Assembly (NCBI RefSeq): GCF_022565475.1
Contig: NZ_JAIUMR010000007.1
Coordinates: 1-64,000, forward strand
DNA length: 64,000 nt
Source of the DNA: Aliidiomarina sp.
Lineage (GTDB): Bacteria > Pseudomonadota > Gammaproteobacteria > Enterobacterales > Alteromonadaceae
Reading direction: 5' to 3'
In this document: one piece after another, positions 45,828 through 59,876 of the stretch
Position numbering within the stretch: position 1 is the stretch's first letter
Layout: the number at the start of each line of letters is the position of its first letter
Position numbers and translations under genes: made by a program
Notes under the pieces: generated by a model
The model's input: the letters and a program-made list of their open reading frames with translations, nothing else
Told to the model about the DNA's origin: nothing
The model's database searches: none

Positions 45828-47645
45828 ATGAGCCAAGCTGGCATTCCGAAGAAAAATATTCGCAACTTTTCTATTATTGCGCACATTGACCATGGTAAAT
45901 CCACACTGTCCGACCGCTTGATTCAATTCTGTGGTGGCTTAGCCGATCGTGAAATGTCGGCACAAGTTCTCGACTCGATGGATATCGAGCGTGAACGCGG
46001 AATCACGATTAAAGCGCAGAGTGTGACGTTGTTTTACGATGCAAAAGACGGCGAGCGTTATCAGTTGAACTTTATTGACACGCCCGGCCATGTGGATTTT
46101 TCTTATGAGGTTTCACGTAGCCTTGCTGGTTGTGAAGGCGCGTTGTTAGTGGTCGATGCGGGACAGGGGGTCGAAGCACAAACGCTCGCTAACTGCTACA
46201 CCGCGATTGACATGGATCTTGAAGTCGTTCCTGTCCTTAATAAAATCGATTTACCGCAAGCGGAGCCGGACCGTGTCGCTCAAGAGATTGAAGACATTGT
46301 TGGTATTCAAGCGGTTGACGCTGTGCATTGCTCAGCGAAAACCGGTGTTGGTATCGAAGATGTGCTGGAACGTATCGTTAAGCAGATCCCAGCTCCGACG
46401 GCGGATGCTGACGATGAGGCACCGCTGCGTGCGCTGATCATGGATTCTTGGTTTGATAACTATCAAGGTGTCGTCTCGTTAGTGCGTATCAAGCAAGGTG
46501 TATTGCGCACCGGTGATAAAATGCGCGTCATGTCGACGGGACACGATCACATTGTCGATAAAGTTGGGATTTTTACGCCGAAGCAAGTCGACACGGGCGT
46601 TCTCCGTGCCGGCGAAGTTGGCTATGTGATCGCTGGTATTAAAGAGATTCACGGTGCGCCGGTCGGTGATACCTTAACCCATGCGAAACGTCCAGCTGAA
46701 AAGCCGGTTCCAGGTTTTAAGAAGGTTCAGCCGCAAGTTTACGCGGGTATGTTCCCGATTTCGTCAGATGATTACGAAAGTTTCCGCGACGCTCTCGATA
46801 AGTTGAGTCTGAATGACGCTTCGTTGTTCTTTGAACCGGAGAACTCAGGTGCACTTGGCTTTGGCTTCCGTTGTGGTTTCCTCGGTATGCTGCACATGGA
46901 AATCGTTCAGGAACGGCTTGAGCGGGAATATGATATCGACTTGATCACGACAGCACCAACGGTGGTCTATAAAGTCGAAACCACGAAAGGCGAAACGCGG
47001 ATGGTGGATAACCCTGCGTATTTGCCGGCGGTAAACGATATTAAAGCGATTTACGAACCCATTGTCGAAGCGCATATTTTAGTGCCGCAAGAGCACGTGG
47101 GCAACGTCATTACCTTGTGTATCGAAAAACGTGGTGTGCAAACCAACATGGTTTATCACGGTAAGCAGGTGGCATTGACTTATGAGCTACCGATGGCTGA
47201 AGTGGTGATGGATTTCTTCGACCGACTGAAGTCCACCAGCCGTGGTTATGCTTCGTTGGATTATCACTTTAAGCGCTTTGAAGAATCAGACATGGTGCGT
47301 GTTGACATCATGATCAACGGCGAGCGCGTTGACGCACTTGCGATGATTTTGCACCGCAGTCAAGCGCAATATCGTGGCCGTGAAGTCGTCGATAAAATGC
47401 GTGAACTGATTCCGCGTCAAATGTTTGATATCGCGATTCAAGCGGCAATCGGTAACCACGTCATTGCACGGAGCACGGTTAAGCAATTACGTAAAAACGT
47501 AACTGCGAAGTGTTATGGTGGTGACGTCAGCCGGAAGAAAAAGCTGTTACAGAAGCAGAAAGAAGGTAAAAAGCGGATGAAGCAGTTAGGTAATGTTGAA
47601 GTGCCGCAAGAAGCCTTTTTAGCGGTACTGAAAACCGGAAAATAA
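45828..47645 (+). CDS. lepA: Elongation factor 4 (LepA)
   Basis: A ribosome-bound GTPase of 605 residues that acts in translation quality control. The G1 motif [11 protein letters not shown]2 region [29 protein letters not shown] and SAKTG are seen, then EF-G-like domains and the LepA-specific C-terminus ([40 protein letters not shown]). I chose ATG 45828 (GAGG upstream). GTG 45822 is less likely. The gene begins 175 bases after rseC, in a leader with short hairpins but no obvious promoter. Confidence 0.97.
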   Translation: MSQAGIPKKNIRNFSIIAHIDHGKSTLSDRLIQFCGGLADREMSAQVLDSMDIERERGITIKAQSVTLFYDAKDGERYQLNFIDTPGHVDFSYEVSRSLAGCEGALLVVDAGQGVEAQTLANCYTAIDMDLEVVPVLNKIDLPQAEPDRVAQEIEDIVGIQAVDAVHCSAKTGVGIEDVLERIVKQIPAPTADADDEAPLRALIMDSWFDNYQGVVSLVRIKQGVLRTGDKMRVMSTGHDHIVDKVGIFTPKQVDTGVLRAGEVGYVIAGIKEIHGAPVGDTLTHAKRPAEKPVPGFKKVQPQVYAGMFPISSDDYESFRDALDKLSLNDASLFFEPENSGALGFGFRCGFLGMLHMEIVQERLEREYDIDLITTAPTVVYKVETTKGETRMVDNPAYLPAVNDIKAIYEPIVEAHILVPQEHVGNVITLCIEKRGVQTNMVYHGKQVALTYELPMAEVVMDFFDRLKSTSRGYASLDYHFKRFEESDMVRVDIMINGERVDALAMILHRSQAQYRGREVVDKMRELIPRQMFDIAIQAAIGNHVIARSTVKQLRKNVTAKCYGGDVSRKKKLLQKQKEGKKRMKQLGNVEVPQEAFLAVLKTGK

Positions 47646-47698
47646 GCGCGTGAAAGCCCTGTCATGGGGACGGGGCGTGAGCGCAAAGGGACGAGTCT

Positions 47699-48592
47699 AT
47701 GACCACATATTATTTCTCCTTACTGTTGGTGATCGCCACTGTCTTAACCGGCATTATTTGGGCGATTGACCATTGGGTGTGGAAACCAAAGCGAAAAGAA
47801 ACGGTTGCTGCAACCGAGAAACAGTCAGGTCTGAAATTAAATCAAGAACAAGCGCAGCAATTGGCGCCACAGTCCGCATTAGCTGATTTCTCGCAAGCAG
47901 CATTCCCGGTATTGCTGGGTATTCTGATTTTGCGTTCGTTCTTATATGAGCCGTTTCGGATTCCATCGGGTTCGATGTTACCAACGCTGCTTGTGGGTGA
48001 CTTTATTCTGGTCGAGAAATTCCGTTATGGTTTGCGTGATCCGATTAAACGTCACGAGTTGATTCGTACTGGACGTCCTGAACGTGGCGACATTGCGGTG
48101 TTTAAGTATCCAGTTGACCCCGATGTTGACTATATTAAGCGCGTGATTGGTTTGCCGGGCGACCGCGTGGTTTACCGTGATAAAACGTTTTTTGTGCAAC
48201 CGAGTTGTTTTCAACAATGCGGCAATGTTAAGCCGATTGAGTTGCAACAGGAATTAGTGAACTCTGGCGATTTCTTTCGGCAGAACACACCGTTACAAAA
48301 ATATAGCGAATCGACCGGTGACGTCAGTTATGAAATCCTCGTCGATCCATCGCGTAATATTGTCAGCCAAGCATTCCAATGGGATGTGCCAGAAGGACAT
48401 TATTTCTTTGTTGGCGACAATCGCGATAACTCACTAGACTCAAGATATTGGGGGATGGTGAATGAAGACCTGCTGGTCGGTCGTGCGGTGTTTGTTTGGC
48501 TCAGCCTTGAGTTTGAGCGCAGTCCTGACAGTGTTTTACCGCGTTGGATGCCCAGCAAGGTTCGCTTCGATCGTTTAGGGAGAATAGAGTGA
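47699..48592 (+). CDS. lepB: Signal peptidase I
   Basis: An inner-membrane enzyme of 297 residues that removes Sec signal peptides. It has an N-terminal helix ([20 protein letters not shown]), a second helix ([17 protein letters not shown]), catalytic Ser in [15 protein letters not shown], catalytic Lys in [18 protein letters not shown], and the box [17 protein letters not shown] mid-loop insertion with two Cys ([12 protein letters not shown]) may form a disulfide. The stop overlaps the rnc start in GTGA. Confidence 0.96.
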   Translation: MTTYYFSLLLVIATVLTGIIWAIDHWVWKPKRKETVAATEKQSGLKLNQEQAQQLAPQSALADFSQAAFPVLLGILILRSFLYEPFRIPSGSMLPTLLVGDFILVEKFRYGLRDPIKRHELIRTGRPERGDIAVFKYPVDPDVDYIKRVIGLPGDRVVYRDKTFFVQPSCFQQCGNVKPIELQQELVNSGDFFRQNTPLQKYSESTGDVSYEILVDPSRNIVSQAFQWDVPEGHYFFVGDNRDNSLDSRYWGMVNEDLLVGRAVFVWLSLEFERSPDSVLPRWMPSKVRFDRLGRIE

Positions 48593-49296
48593 GTTTATCG
48601 GCGTCTGAGTTTAAAACGCTCGAAAAACGGATTGGCTACAGTTTTAAAGATCGCGCACTACTGGTGCAAGCCTTAACGCACAGAAGTGCCAGCGACGCCC
48701 ACTATGAACGGCTTGAATTTTTGGGTGACTCGATTCTTTCAGTTGTGATTGCGGAAGCACTTTATCATCGTTTTCCAAAGTCGCCGGAAGGCGAATTAAG
48801 CCGTATGCGCGCGACTTTGGTGTGTGGTCAAATGTTAGCGAAAATAGCTCGCCAATTCGAGCTGGGACCTTTCTTGCAGTTAGGACCAGGTGAGTTAAAA
48901 AGCGGTGGATTCCGCCGCGATTCAATTTTGTCGGATGCGGTCGAAGGCATTATTGGTGCGATTTTTTTGGATAGTGATATTACTCAAGCGCAAACGATTG
49001 TTCGTGCTTGGTTTGAGCCCTTGTTGCAAGAAATAAAACCGGGGAACAATCAAAAAGATCCAAAGACACGTTTACAAGAATATTTACAGGGGCGGCAGTT
49101 CGAGCTTCCCATCTATGAAGTGCTGGCAACAACCGGTCAGGCACACAATCAAAAGTTTTCGGTGAGTTGTTCAGTCGAGCCGTTGCCCGCACCTGTGGTT
49201 GCATCGGGCACGAGCCGCCGCAAAGCGGAACAGGCGGCTGCGGCTGCCGCAATTGAGCAGCTTGCTGCGCTGCCGGAAGGCAAGGAATTACGATGA
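48589..49296 (+). CDS. rnc: Ribonuclease III
   Basis: A 235-residue double-strand-specific endonuclease for rRNA and mRNA processing. The signature [20 protein letters not shown] and the second active-site block [15 protein letters not shown] are present, followed by a double-stranded RNA-binding domain ([37 protein letters not shown]). I chose GTG 48589 (AGGGAG upstream). It overlaps lepB by four bases (GTGA) and the start of era by four (ATGA). Confidence 0.96.
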   Translation: MSLSASEFKTLEKRIGYSFKDRALLVQALTHRSASDAHYERLEFLGDSILSVVIAEALYHRFPKSPEGELSRMRATLVCGQMLAKIARQFELGPFLQLGPGELKSGGFRRDSILSDAVEGIIGAIFLDSDITQAQTIVRAWFEPLLQEIKPGNNQKDPKTRLQEYLQGRQFELPIYEVLATTGQAHNQKFSVSCSVEPLPAPVVASGTSRRKAEQAAAAAAIEQLAALPEGKELR

Positions 49297-50228
49297 ATTT
49301 AGACGAGTTTTTAGCGCAAGAGAGCGGTAAAACTGATGACACTTACAATGGCTTTGTGGCGATTGTTGGTCGCCCAAACGTGGGCAAGTCGACCCTGTTG
49401 AATCAGCTGTTGGGTCAAAAGGTAAGTATTACGTCGAAGAAAGCACAAACAACCCGCCACCGGATACTCGGTATTGATACTGAAGGTCCGTATCAGACCA
49501 TTTACGTCGATACTCCGGGCTTGCATAAAGAAGAAAAAAGGGCAATTAACCGTTTAATGAATCGTGCTGCCAGTTCGTCGATGGGCGATGTCGATTTGGT
49601 TCTGTTTGTCGTTGAAGGTACGCATTGGACCGACGACGACGAGATGGTGTTGAATAAGATTAAACGCGCCAATCGCCCGGCGATGCTGATTATCAATAAG
49701 ATCGACCAGGTGAAAGACAAAGGTAAATTACTACCACATATTCAGAAAATCAGCGCTGAATTTGAATTTAAAGAGATCATGCCAATTTGCGCCATGTCGC
49801 CAGAGCACATGCCGAAAATCAAGGAATTAGTGCGAGCCTATTTACGCCCAGGTATTCATTTTTATCCTGCTGATCATGTCACGGATCGCTCTGTTCGCTT
49901 TATGGCTGCTGAAATCGTGCGTGAGAAACTCATGCGCTACACCGGTGATGAACTGCCATACTCAACGACGGTCGAGATTGAGAAGTATGAGACGGGCACC
50001 AATGGCGTCGTACACATTCATGCCCTGATTTTGGTCGAACGCGAAGGCCAAAAGCGCATGGTCATTGGCAACAAAGGTAGTAAGTTAAAAACGATCGGTG
50101 GTGATGCACGGCGCGACATTGAGAAGCTTATCGATACCCAAGTCAACTTGCAGCTGTGGGTCAAAGTGAAGTCGGGCTGGGCAGACGACGAGCGGGCACT
50201 GCGCAGTCTAGGCTACGGCGAGGAATAA
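49293..50228 (+). CDS. era: GTPase Era
   Basis: A 311-residue GTPase that binds 16S rRNA and assists assembly of the small ribosomal subunit. The G1 motif [19 protein letters not shown]2 [20 protein letters not shown] and NKID are clear, and the C-terminal KH domain has [20 protein letters not shown]. It overlaps rnc by four bases. The N-terminal 20 residues are an acidic extension. Confidence 0.97.
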   Translation: MNLDEFLAQESGKTDDTYNGFVAIVGRPNVGKSTLLNQLLGQKVSITSKKAQTTRHRILGIDTEGPYQTIYVDTPGLHKEEKRAINRLMNRAASSSMGDVDLVLFVVEGTHWTDDDEMVLNKIKRANRPAMLIINKIDQVKDKGKLLPHIQKISAEFEFKEIMPICAMSPEHMPKIKELVRAYLRPGIHFYPADHVTDRSVRFMAAEIVREKLMRYTGDELPYSTTVEIEKYETGTNGVVHIHALILVEREGQKRMVIGNKGSKLKTIGGDARRDIEKLIDTQVNLQLWVKVKSGWADDERALRSLGYGEE

Positions 50229-50229
50229 G

Positions 50230-50961
50230 GTGCACGCCATTGTCCTGCATCGTTGGCCATGGCAGGAGCATGGATTACTCGTCGACCTTTTTACTGCTGA
50301 GAACGGGCGCTTTCGTGTCATCGCCCGTTCTGCTCGCAGTGCGAAAAGCGCCTTGCGAGCGACGCTACAACCCTTCCAACTCTTAGACATCGACTTCAGT
50401 GGCCGTGGCGAAGTAAAAACCCTGAAACGTGCTGATCTACAACAGGCATTTCCTCTGACGCGTCTTGCCTTATATAGCGGTTTGTATTTAAACGAGCTAT
50501 TGCAACGGCTACTCCCGAATGACACTGAATTGCCTGACTTATTTAAAGCATACCTCGATGCGCTGGAGTTATTGCAAAAAGAAGACCTTATTGAGCCGAT
50601 CTTACGTAAGTTTGAGTTAGTGTTATTGGAACAGCTTGGTCATGATTTCTCATTTCACGAGGAAGCCGACAATGGTCACCCGATTCTACCGCAGCATATG
50701 TATCGATTCATACCGGGCCAGGGCTTTGTGGTTGAGCATGGTGTCAGCGAATCTGATTTATCATTGATTTTAAGTGGCCAAGAAATTCTGCAATTAGCAG
50801 ACTTCCAGCATCTAGATCTGGCATTATTACAGCAACTCAAGAAATTAATGCGCCTCGCACTGCAACCGTACCTTGGCAGTAAGCCATTGCAAAGCCGAGA
50901 ATTGATCAGCGCCGTATTAAAACAAAACGCACAACAACCAAATCAAGAGGGTAAATCATGA
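50230..50961 (+). CDS. recO: DNA repair protein RecO
   Basis: A 243-residue protein of the RecFOR pathway that loads RecA on gapped DNA coated with SSB. The N-terminal OB fold ([35 protein letters not shown]) is followed by a helical part ([20 protein letters not shown]). Zinc-type cysteines are absent, as in many Gammaproteobacteria. The start is GTG 50230, one base after era. It overlaps pdxJ by four bases. Confidence 0.93.
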   Translation: MHAIVLHRWPWQEHGLLVDLFTAENGRFRVIARSARSAKSALRATLQPFQLLDIDFSGRGEVKTLKRADLQQAFPLTRLALYSGLYLNELLQRLLPNDTELPDLFKAYLDALELLQKEDLIEPILRKFELVLLEQLGHDFSFHEEADNGHPILPQHMYRFIPGQGFVVEHGVSESDLSLILSGQEILQLADFQHLDLALLQQLKKLMRLALQPYLGSKPLQSRELISAVLKQNAQQPNQEGKS

Positions 50962-51683
50962 ATCCTGTTTTACTGGGGGTTAATATTGATCATATTGCAA
51001 CCTTGCGGAATGCCCGCGGTGTTGCTTATCCCGAACCAGTGCAGGCAGCGGCTATCGCCGAGCAAGCAGGTGCTGACGGTATTACAATTCACTTGCGTGA
51101 AGACCGTCGTCATATTACGGATCGCGATGTACGTGTATTGGCGGAGACGATTCAAACCCGGATGAATTTAGAAATGGCGATGACCGACGAAATGGTGGCG
51201 ATTGCGAAAGCAACGAAACCTGAATTTGTCTGCTTAGTTCCGGAAAAACGGGAAGAGCTAACCACTGAAGGTGGTTTGAATGTTGCTGGCCAGTTGCAAC
51301 GAACGAAAGATGTGGTGGCTGAATTGAATGATGCTGGAATTCTAGTTTCCCTGTTTATTGATGCCGAAAAAAGTCAAATTGACGCGGCTCACGAGGCCGG
51401 AGCGCCATTTATTGAATTGCATACGGGGCATTATGCCGAAAGCCATGGCACTGAGCAGCAAAAGGCGTTAGCGCAATTGCAAGAAGGGGCTCGTTATGCC
51501 GCCAGTCTTGGATTGACGGTGAATGCCGGGCATGGATTGCATTACCACAATACGCATCCGATTGCGGCGATCCCAGAAATTTACGAACTGAATATTGGTC
51601 ATGCCATTATTGCTCGCGCTGTGTTCAGCGGTTTAGCGGATGCGGTACGGGAAATGAAAGCAATTCTGCAAGGAGCACGATGA
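50958..51683 (+). CDS. pdxJ: Pyridoxine 5'-phosphate synthase
   Basis: A TIM-barrel enzyme of 241 residues that makes pyridoxine phosphate from 1-deoxyxylulose 5-phosphate and the PdxA product. Blocks seen are [71 protein letters not shown] and [17 protein letters not shown] overlap with recO suggests coupled translation. Confidence 0.97.
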   Translation: MNPVLLGVNIDHIATLRNARGVAYPEPVQAAAIAEQAGADGITIHLREDRRHITDRDVRVLAETIQTRMNLEMAMTDEMVAIAKATKPEFVCLVPEKREELTTEGGLNVAGQLQRTKDVVAELNDAGILVSLFIDAEKSQIDAAHEAGAPFIELHTGHYAESHGTEQQKALAQLQEGARYAASLGLTVNAGHGLHYHNTHPIAAIPEIYELNIGHAIIARAVFSGLADAVREMKAILQGAR

Positions 51684-51689
51684 GCGTTT

Positions 51690-52070
51690 ATGGCGATCAT
51701 TGGGGTTGGTACTGATATAGTCGAAATTGCCCGTCTGCGCCAAGCGCTGGAACGTCAGCCAGCACTTGCGCAGCGCCTACTCACCAGTCGTGAGCAAGCG
51801 CTAATGTTGGCGTCGAAGCAGCCTGAACGTTATTTGGCCAAACGTTTCGCCGCAAAAGAAGCTGCATTAAAAGCGTTGGGAACTGGCTTGCAAAATGGGT
51901 TAAGCTGGCAGCATATAGAAATTAGTAACGATGCTCTGGGACGACCCTTGCTCGCTTTCAGTGAGAACGCATTGGCGTTAGCTGACTCGTTAGGAGTGAC
52001 GCAAGCCCATGTTTCACTCAGTGATGAAGTTGACTATGCACAGGCGTTTGTAATTTTAGAGGGTTCGTAA
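51690..52070 (+). CDS. acpS: Holo-[acyl-carrier-protein] synthase
   Basis: A 126-residue phosphopantetheinyl transferase that activates acyl carrier protein with coenzyme A. The metal-binding N-terminus IIGVGTDIVEIARLRQAL, the signature ERYLAKRFAAKEAALKALGT and HVSLSDEVDYAQAFVI are present. It starts 6 bases after pdxJ and ends 19 bases before relA. Confidence 0.96.
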   Translation: MAIIGVGTDIVEIARLRQALERQPALAQRLLTSREQALMLASKQPERYLAKRFAAKEAALKALGTGLQNGLSWQHIEISNDALGRPLLAFSENALALADSLGVTQAHVSLSDEVDYAQAFVILEGS

Positions 52071-52089
52071 GCCATAGTAGGGAGGAGTT

Positions 52090-54279
52090 ATGGTTCAGGT
52101 TCGCAATGTCCATGTTGATCGAAAAGGTTCTCAGCCGGAAAATTGGCTCGGGGACATTCTGCAACCTGAAATCCGTGAACAGCTCACCGACGTCGCGCAC
52201 ACACTGAGTCAAATTCAACACCCTGAGACTGAAACCTTGCTTTTAAAAGGGCAGGAGATGGTCGAGATTCTTGCCGAACTCAATCTTGATCGGAAAGGAC
52301 TGCTGGCCGCACTTGTCGTTCCCTTCTATGAAGCTAATCTTTGTGACGACGACTGGTTGCAGGCGAACTTGGATGCGGAAATGGCGCAGTTAGTTGCGAC
52401 CGTCCAGCAAATGCAAAGCATCAGCGAGCTGCAACATTTTCGTCATGGCAAGCCCGGCGAGGCGCAAATTGACGCCGTGCGGCGAATGCTGTTGGCTATG
52501 GTGGAAGATGTCCGTGCTGTTTTACTGAAGCTGGCTGAACGCGTCTGTTATTTGCGTCAAGTAAAAAACCTTGATGAGGAAACGCGTGTACTTGCAGCCA
52601 AAGAATGTAGCGAGATTTATGCACCCTTGGCAAATCGCTTAGGCGTTGGCCAACTTAAATGGGAGCTTGAAGACCTCGCGTTTCGCTACTTACACCCCGA
52701 TATCTATATGGCCATTGCCAAGCAACTTGATGAAAAACGCTGGCAGCGTGAAAAGTTTATCGAAGCATTCGTCACCGACTTGCAAAGCGAACTGGATGCG
52801 CAGCATGTGGACGCCAAAGTCTATGGTCGTCCCAAGCATATTTTTAGTATTTGGAAAAAGATGCAGAAGAAAAATCTGCAGTTTGATGAGTTGTTTGATA
52901 TTCGTGCGGTGCGAATTATTACGCAGTCGTTGAAGGATTGTTATGCGGCGTTAGGCATCGTTCATAGCAAATGGCGGCATTTAGCCTCCGAATTTGATGA
53001 TTACGTCGCGACGCCGAAAGCCAATGGCTATCAGTCAATTCATACCGTGGTGATCGGGCCCGAGCAGAAAAACGTCGAAATTCAGATTCGCTCTGAGCAA
53101 ATGCACAACGACGCAGAACTCGGTGTTGCTGCGCATTGGGTTTATAAAGAGGGGCATGGCAGCGGGCGATCGCAAGGCTACGAAGATAAAATTTCATGGT
53201 TACGGAAATTGCTCGCGTGGCATGAAGACATGGCGGAAAACGAAGAGCTGGTGCAAGAAATCCGCAGCCAGGTGTTTGAAGACCGCGTTTATGTATTCAC
53301 CCCAAAAGGTGATGTGATTGATTTACCCGTGGGTTCGACGCCGCTTGATTTTGCCTATTATATCCATTCCCAGGTCGGTCATCGCTGTATCGGCGCTAAA
53401 GTCGACGGCCGCATTGTGCCGTTCACGTATGAATTAGGCAATGGTGAGCGGGTTGAGATAATGACCCAGAAAGAGCCGAATCCGAAACGTGATTGGGTGA
53501 ACCCAGCGCTGGGTTATTTGAAATCGGCGCGCGCACGCAGCAAGGTACAGGCCTATTTTAAGAAATTTGATCGCGAACACAATGTTGTCGCTGGTCGCGA
53601 ATTACTGGAACAAGAGTTACACAAACATAAGTTGACGCTGCAGGATGCGCAAGGGGCAGTTGAACGCTTTAATATGAGTCACATGGATGACTTATTGGCG
53701 GCCGTTGGTGCCGGTGATGTGCGTTTGCATCAAGTCGTCAATTTTGTCCGTGGCCCAAGTGAAACGCCACTTGATGAGTTAGAAAAGCTGACGACGAAAC
53801 GGCGGTCACCAGCAAAAGCAGGTAAACAACGCGAAGGTGTTAAAGTTGCCGGCATTGGTAACTTAATGATGAATTATGCACGCTGTTGCCAGCCGCTCCC
53901 GGGTGATCCCATCATGGGCTATATCACCCAGGGGCGGGGGGTGTCCGTACACCATCAGGATTGTGAGCAGCTCCAGCATTTATTGCAACAAAATCCGGCG
54001 CGCGGCATCGAGGTCGATTGGGTGGACGACCAAAAACAACCTCGATACGTAGCTAAGTTAATGATTATCGCCGACGATCGCTCCGGTTTATTACATGATA
54101 TCACCAGTATTTTGAGCCATGAAAAAGTGAACGTAAATCAGGTAAGCACGCGAATGGATGCGGACACGCAGCAGGTGATGATTGAGCTGGAAATTATGGT
54201 GCGGCATAACAGTGATGTGCAGCGGCTGCTGGCTCGGATTCAGCAAGTTAGCCATGTACGCAGTGCACAACGGAAATAA
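52090..54279 (+). CDS. relA: (p)ppGpp synthetase RelA
   Basis: A 729-residue ribosome-associated alarmone synthetase of the stringent response. The HD hydrolase domain is degenerate, as is usual for RelA (HFRHGKPGEAQIDAVRRML). The synthetase has YGRPKHIFSIWKKMQKKN, FDELFDIRAVRII and YVATPKANGYQSIHTVVI. A TGS domain (VYVFTPKGDVIDLPVGSTPL), a Cys-containing zinc-finger region (MNYARCCQPLPGDPIMGY) and an ACT domain (DDRSGLLHDITSIL) follow. The ribosome site GGGAGGAG is strong. It is next to mazG, which also acts on nucleotide pools. Confidence 0.97.
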   Translation: MVQVRNVHVDRKGSQPENWLGDILQPEIREQLTDVAHTLSQIQHPETETLLLKGQEMVEILAELNLDRKGLLAALVVPFYEANLCDDDWLQANLDAEMAQLVATVQQMQSISELQHFRHGKPGEAQIDAVRRMLLAMVEDVRAVLLKLAERVCYLRQVKNLDEETRVLAAKECSEIYAPLANRLGVGQLKWELEDLAFRYLHPDIYMAIAKQLDEKRWQREKFIEAFVTDLQSELDAQHVDAKVYGRPKHIFSIWKKMQKKNLQFDELFDIRAVRIITQSLKDCYAALGIVHSKWRHLASEFDDYVATPKANGYQSIHTVVIGPEQKNVEIQIRSEQMHNDAELGVAAHWVYKEGHGSGRSQGYEDKISWLRKLLAWHEDMAENEELVQEIRSQVFEDRVYVFTPKGDVIDLPVGSTPLDFAYYIHSQVGHRCIGAKVDGRIVPFTYELGNGERVEIMTQKEPNPKRDWVNPALGYLKSARARSKVQAYFKKFDREHNVVAGRELLEQELHKHKLTLQDAQGAVERFNMSHMDDLLAAVGAGDVRLHQVVNFVRGPSETPLDELEKLTTKRRSPAKAGKQREGVKVAGIGNLMMNYARCCQPLPGDPIMGYITQGRGVSVHHQDCEQLQHLLQQNPARGIEVDWVDDQKQPRYVAKLMIIADDRSGLLHDITSILSHEKVNVNQVSTRMDADTQQVMIELEIMVRHNSDVQRLLARIQQVSHVRSAQRK

Positions 54280-54281
54280 TT

Positions 54282-55130
54282 ATGCCTGAAGACTCGAAAA
54301 TAACAGCGTCACCATTACCCCATATGCAGCGTCTCCTCGAGATAATGGCAGCGTTGCGCAACCCCGACGGTGGTTGTCCCTGGGACTTGCAGCAAACGAT
54401 GCGTTCGCTGATTCCGTATACGTTGGAAGAGGCTTATGAAGTTGCAGCAGCAATTCACAGCGGCGATGTTGACGCAATCCGCGATGAGCTGGGCGACCTG
54501 CTTTTTCAAGTGGTGTTCTATGCACGCTTGGCGGAGGAAGCTGGCGACTATGACTTTGACCAAGTGGCAGCAGCCATCGCTGACAAGCTAGTGCGTCGAC
54601 ATCCCCATGTTTTTGGTGATGCGCAAGCGAATGATGCTACAGAGGTGCTCCGACAATGGGAGCAAATCAAACGACAGGAGCGTGCAGAGGCAGCAACAGA
54701 TACCAGTGTCTTTGCTGATATACCGCAAAATTTACCGGGGCTTCTGCAAGCCATGAAGATACAAAAGCGTTGTGCTGCGGTTGGCTTTGACTGGGATAAT
54801 GCGCAGCAAGTGCTGGCTAAAGTTGGCGAAGAGCTTGATGAAGTAACCGTCGAACTCGAAGCGCTGCAAGTCGCAGCAGTCGACGCCGAGCAAGCGACAA
54901 TTCAGGATCGCGTTGAGGATGAAATAGGTGACTTGTTATTTGCGGTGGTGAACTTAGCCCGTCATGCCAAAGTCAATCCCGAAACAGCCCTGGGTCGAGC
55001 GAATCAAAAGTTTATGCGTCGTTTTCGCCAGGTCGAGGCTCTCGCCGCTGCTGAGCAGCGTGAATTAGCGGAGCAACCCTTGTCTGAACTCGAATTACTT
55101 TGGCAACAGGCAAAACGCGAACTTTCATGA
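54282..55130 (+). CDS. mazG: Nucleoside triphosphate pyrophosphohydrolase MazG
   Basis: A 282-residue enzyme that hydrolyses nucleoside triphosphates to monophosphates and may help lower ppGpp. Two MazG repeats are visible: PDGGCPWDLQQTMRSLIPYT with LEEAYEVAAAIHSGD and DELGDLLFQVVFYARL, and the second with KVGEELDEVTVELEA and DEIGDLLFAVVNLARH. It starts two bases after relA, so the two are cotranscribed. Confidence 0.96.
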   Translation: MPEDSKITASPLPHMQRLLEIMAALRNPDGGCPWDLQQTMRSLIPYTLEEAYEVAAAIHSGDVDAIRDELGDLLFQVVFYARLAEEAGDYDFDQVAAAIADKLVRRHPHVFGDAQANDATEVLRQWEQIKRQERAEAATDTSVFADIPQNLPGLLQAMKIQKRCAAVGFDWDNAQQVLAKVGEELDEVTVELEALQVAAVDAEQATIQDRVEDEIGDLLFAVVNLARHAKVNPETALGRANQKFMRRFRQVEALAAAEQRELAEQPLSELELLWQQAKRELS

Positions 55131-55203
55131 TTGCCGCAGCGGCAATGCTCGGGTATACTGTTTTCCCGTCTTAAGTTCCTTTTCCACGATTCATTTACCC
55201 TGA

Positions 55204-58194
<2,991 letters not shown>

Positions 58195-58204
58195 GGTCCC
58201 GATT

Positions 58205-58879
58205 GTGACGCGCCAAACCGATATATTTCCACAACTTGGCTATGGCGGTGATTATACCGAGCTGTGTAATGCGCTTTTCGAAGCGGAGTTGGTGTATTTG
58301 GCGCGCTCACAAGAAACTCGCTTTCAAACCCATGGTGCTGCGTTGCAGCGCCGTTTGGCTAGCGTTCCCCAATATGTGCGCAAAACTGCTGCGGCATTGC
58401 TCGAAGCACAGCTCGAGCCGGCTATTCCTCTCGCACTCGACGTTCAAAGTGCCTGTTGGCTTGCCAAGCAGCGCAGTAAGCCATGGCTACCGAGTGAGGC
58501 AAGTCGTGAGCTTGCCGCTTGGTTAAACAAACACGCAAAACTTGCTTTACCCTTACCTGTATTCGTCCTCGATGAAGCTACGCAAACCATAAGTATTCGT
58601 CTTGATTCAGTGGACCAGCTTGCACTTACACAAGAAAAACTGCATCTTAACTATTATGGTTGGTTCGGCCTTGATGGTGGTCATTTAGATGCAACGACAG
58701 ACGGTGTCACTTTGCATCTTTTGAAGCCGACCAAAGCCGTATTGGCGGCTGCATGTGCTGGTCATCGCTGGCGAGCGGGCAATAAACTGCCGCCGCAGGC
58801 ATTAGACTTGCGTAGCTTATTATTGTCAGCGTCGATTGATTGGCAGCGTTTAGGGGAGATTCGGCGATGCGCGTTGTAA
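58205..58879 (+). CDS. Protein of unknown function between eno and ftsB
   Basis: A 224-residue cytosolic protein with no signal or membrane segment. The N-terminal half is helical (YTELCNALFEAELVYLARSQ, RRLASVPQYVRKTAAALLEA) and the C-terminal half is more beta-like (LHLNYYGWFGLDGGHLDATT). No family or catalytic motif is recognised. It starts with GTG 58205 and AAGG upstream, 10 bases after eno, and overlaps ftsB by 13 bases. The tight packing suggests it is real and expressed with its neighbours. Confidence 0.68.
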   Translation: MTRQTDIFPQLGYGGDYTELCNALFEAELVYLARSQETRFQTHGAALQRRLASVPQYVRKTAAALLEAQLEPAIPLALDVQSACWLAKQRSKPWLPSEASRELAAWLNKHAKLALPLPVFVLDEATQTISIRLDSVDQLALTQEKLHLNYYGWFGLDGGHLDATTDGVTLHLLKPTKAVLAAACAGHRWRAGNKLPPQALDLRSLLLSASIDWQRLGEIRRCAL

Positions 58880-59157
58880 CCGCAATTCTAATACTATTGG
58901 TATTAGCGTTACAGTATCGGATTTGGTTTGGCCAGCACGGCGTCAAGGATTACCGAGAACTGCAAAATGATCTCGCCCGTCAGGAGCAAATTAACGCAAC
59001 CTTGCAACAGCGAAACCAACTGATCGAAGCTGACATTAAAGATTTACGCAATGCTTTAGAGGCGGTTGAAGAACGGGCTCGCAACGAGCTTGGTTTCGTG
59101 CGTCCTGAGGAAACTTTCTTTCGACTCATCCCCATGCATGAAGAGGAAATTGATTGA
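58867..59157 (+). CDS. ftsB: Cell division protein FtsB
   Basis: A 96-residue bitopic membrane protein of the FtsQLB divisome complex. A membrane helix (VVTAILILLVLALQYRIWF) leads to a coiled coil (ELQNDLARQEQINATLQQRN, IEADIKDLRNALEAVEERAR) and the FtsB ending NELGFVRPEETFFRLI. I chose ATG 58867 (GGGGAG upstream). The frame can be extended to 58840 but only into the previous gene. TGATG couples it to ispD. Confidence 0.94.
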   Translation: MRVVTAILILLVLALQYRIWFGQHGVKDYRELQNDLARQEQINATLQQRNQLIEADIKDLRNALEAVEERARNELGFVRPEETFFRLIPMHEEEID

Positions 59158-59876
59158 TGATAGGGATTATACCTGCTGCAGGTATAGGTCAGCGAATGGG
59201 AGCGGAGATTCCCAAGCAATATCTTCAATGTTGTGGAAAAACCATCTTAGATCAGAGTATTTTTGCGTTACTGCAAGATCCTCGTATTGAGCGTGTTTGG
59301 GTTGCTTTGCAGGACGAGGATCAATGGTGGTCAACCTCTCATTTTGCCGCCGATTCGCGAGTACAAGTGACACTTGGTGGCGCAACTCGCGCGCAATCTG
59401 TGCTTACCGCACTGCATGCAGCACAAGACTCTGGGGTTGCCGCTACAACATTGGCAGCAGTGCATGATGCGGCGCGGCCGGCATTGGCAGCAGAGGTGTT
59501 AGCGCGACTTCTTGATGCGGCCGAAGGGTCGCCAGAGTCGGGTGCATTATTGGCTTTACCGGTGCGTGATACAGTTAAGCAAGCAATGACGCAAAGCGCA
59601 CAGAGCTCGAAGCCTGTTAGCGCGCAAACATTAGATCGGGAAAAGCTCTGGCTGGCGCAAACGCCACAGGTTTTCCAATTGGGGCGGTTAATACAAGCGC
59701 TCGAAGCTGGACTGGCGGAGAATGCCGCGCTGACTGATGAAAGTTCAGCACTGGAATTTTGCGGTGAAAAACCGTTACTCGTGATGGGTAGTCGCCAAGC
59801 CATGAAAGTGACTGACCCGGAAGATCTTGCCTTGGTCGAGTATTATTTAAAACAGTTAAATAGGTCTTTTATATGA
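59157..59876 (+). CDS. ispD: 2-C-methyl-D-erythritol 4-phosphate cytidylyltransferase
   Basis: A 239-residue enzyme that adds CMP to methylerythritol phosphate in the non-mevalonate isoprenoid pathway. The nucleotide-binding start is [20 protein letters not shown], followed by [38 protein letters not shown] and [14 protein letters not shown] 59157 overlaps the ftsB stop by one base. It needs CTP, the product of pyrG a few genes upstream. Confidence 0.96.
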   Translation: MIGIIPAAGIGQRMGAEIPKQYLQCCGKTILDQSIFALLQDPRIERVWVALQDEDQWWSTSHFAADSRVQVTLGGATRAQSVLTALHAAQDSGVAATTLAAVHDAARPALAAEVLARLLDAAEGSPESGALLALPVRDTVKQAMTQSAQSSKPVSAQTLDREKLWLAQTPQVFQLGRLIQALEAGLAENAALTDESSALEFCGEKPLLVMGSRQAMKVTDPEDLALVEYYLKQLNRSFI

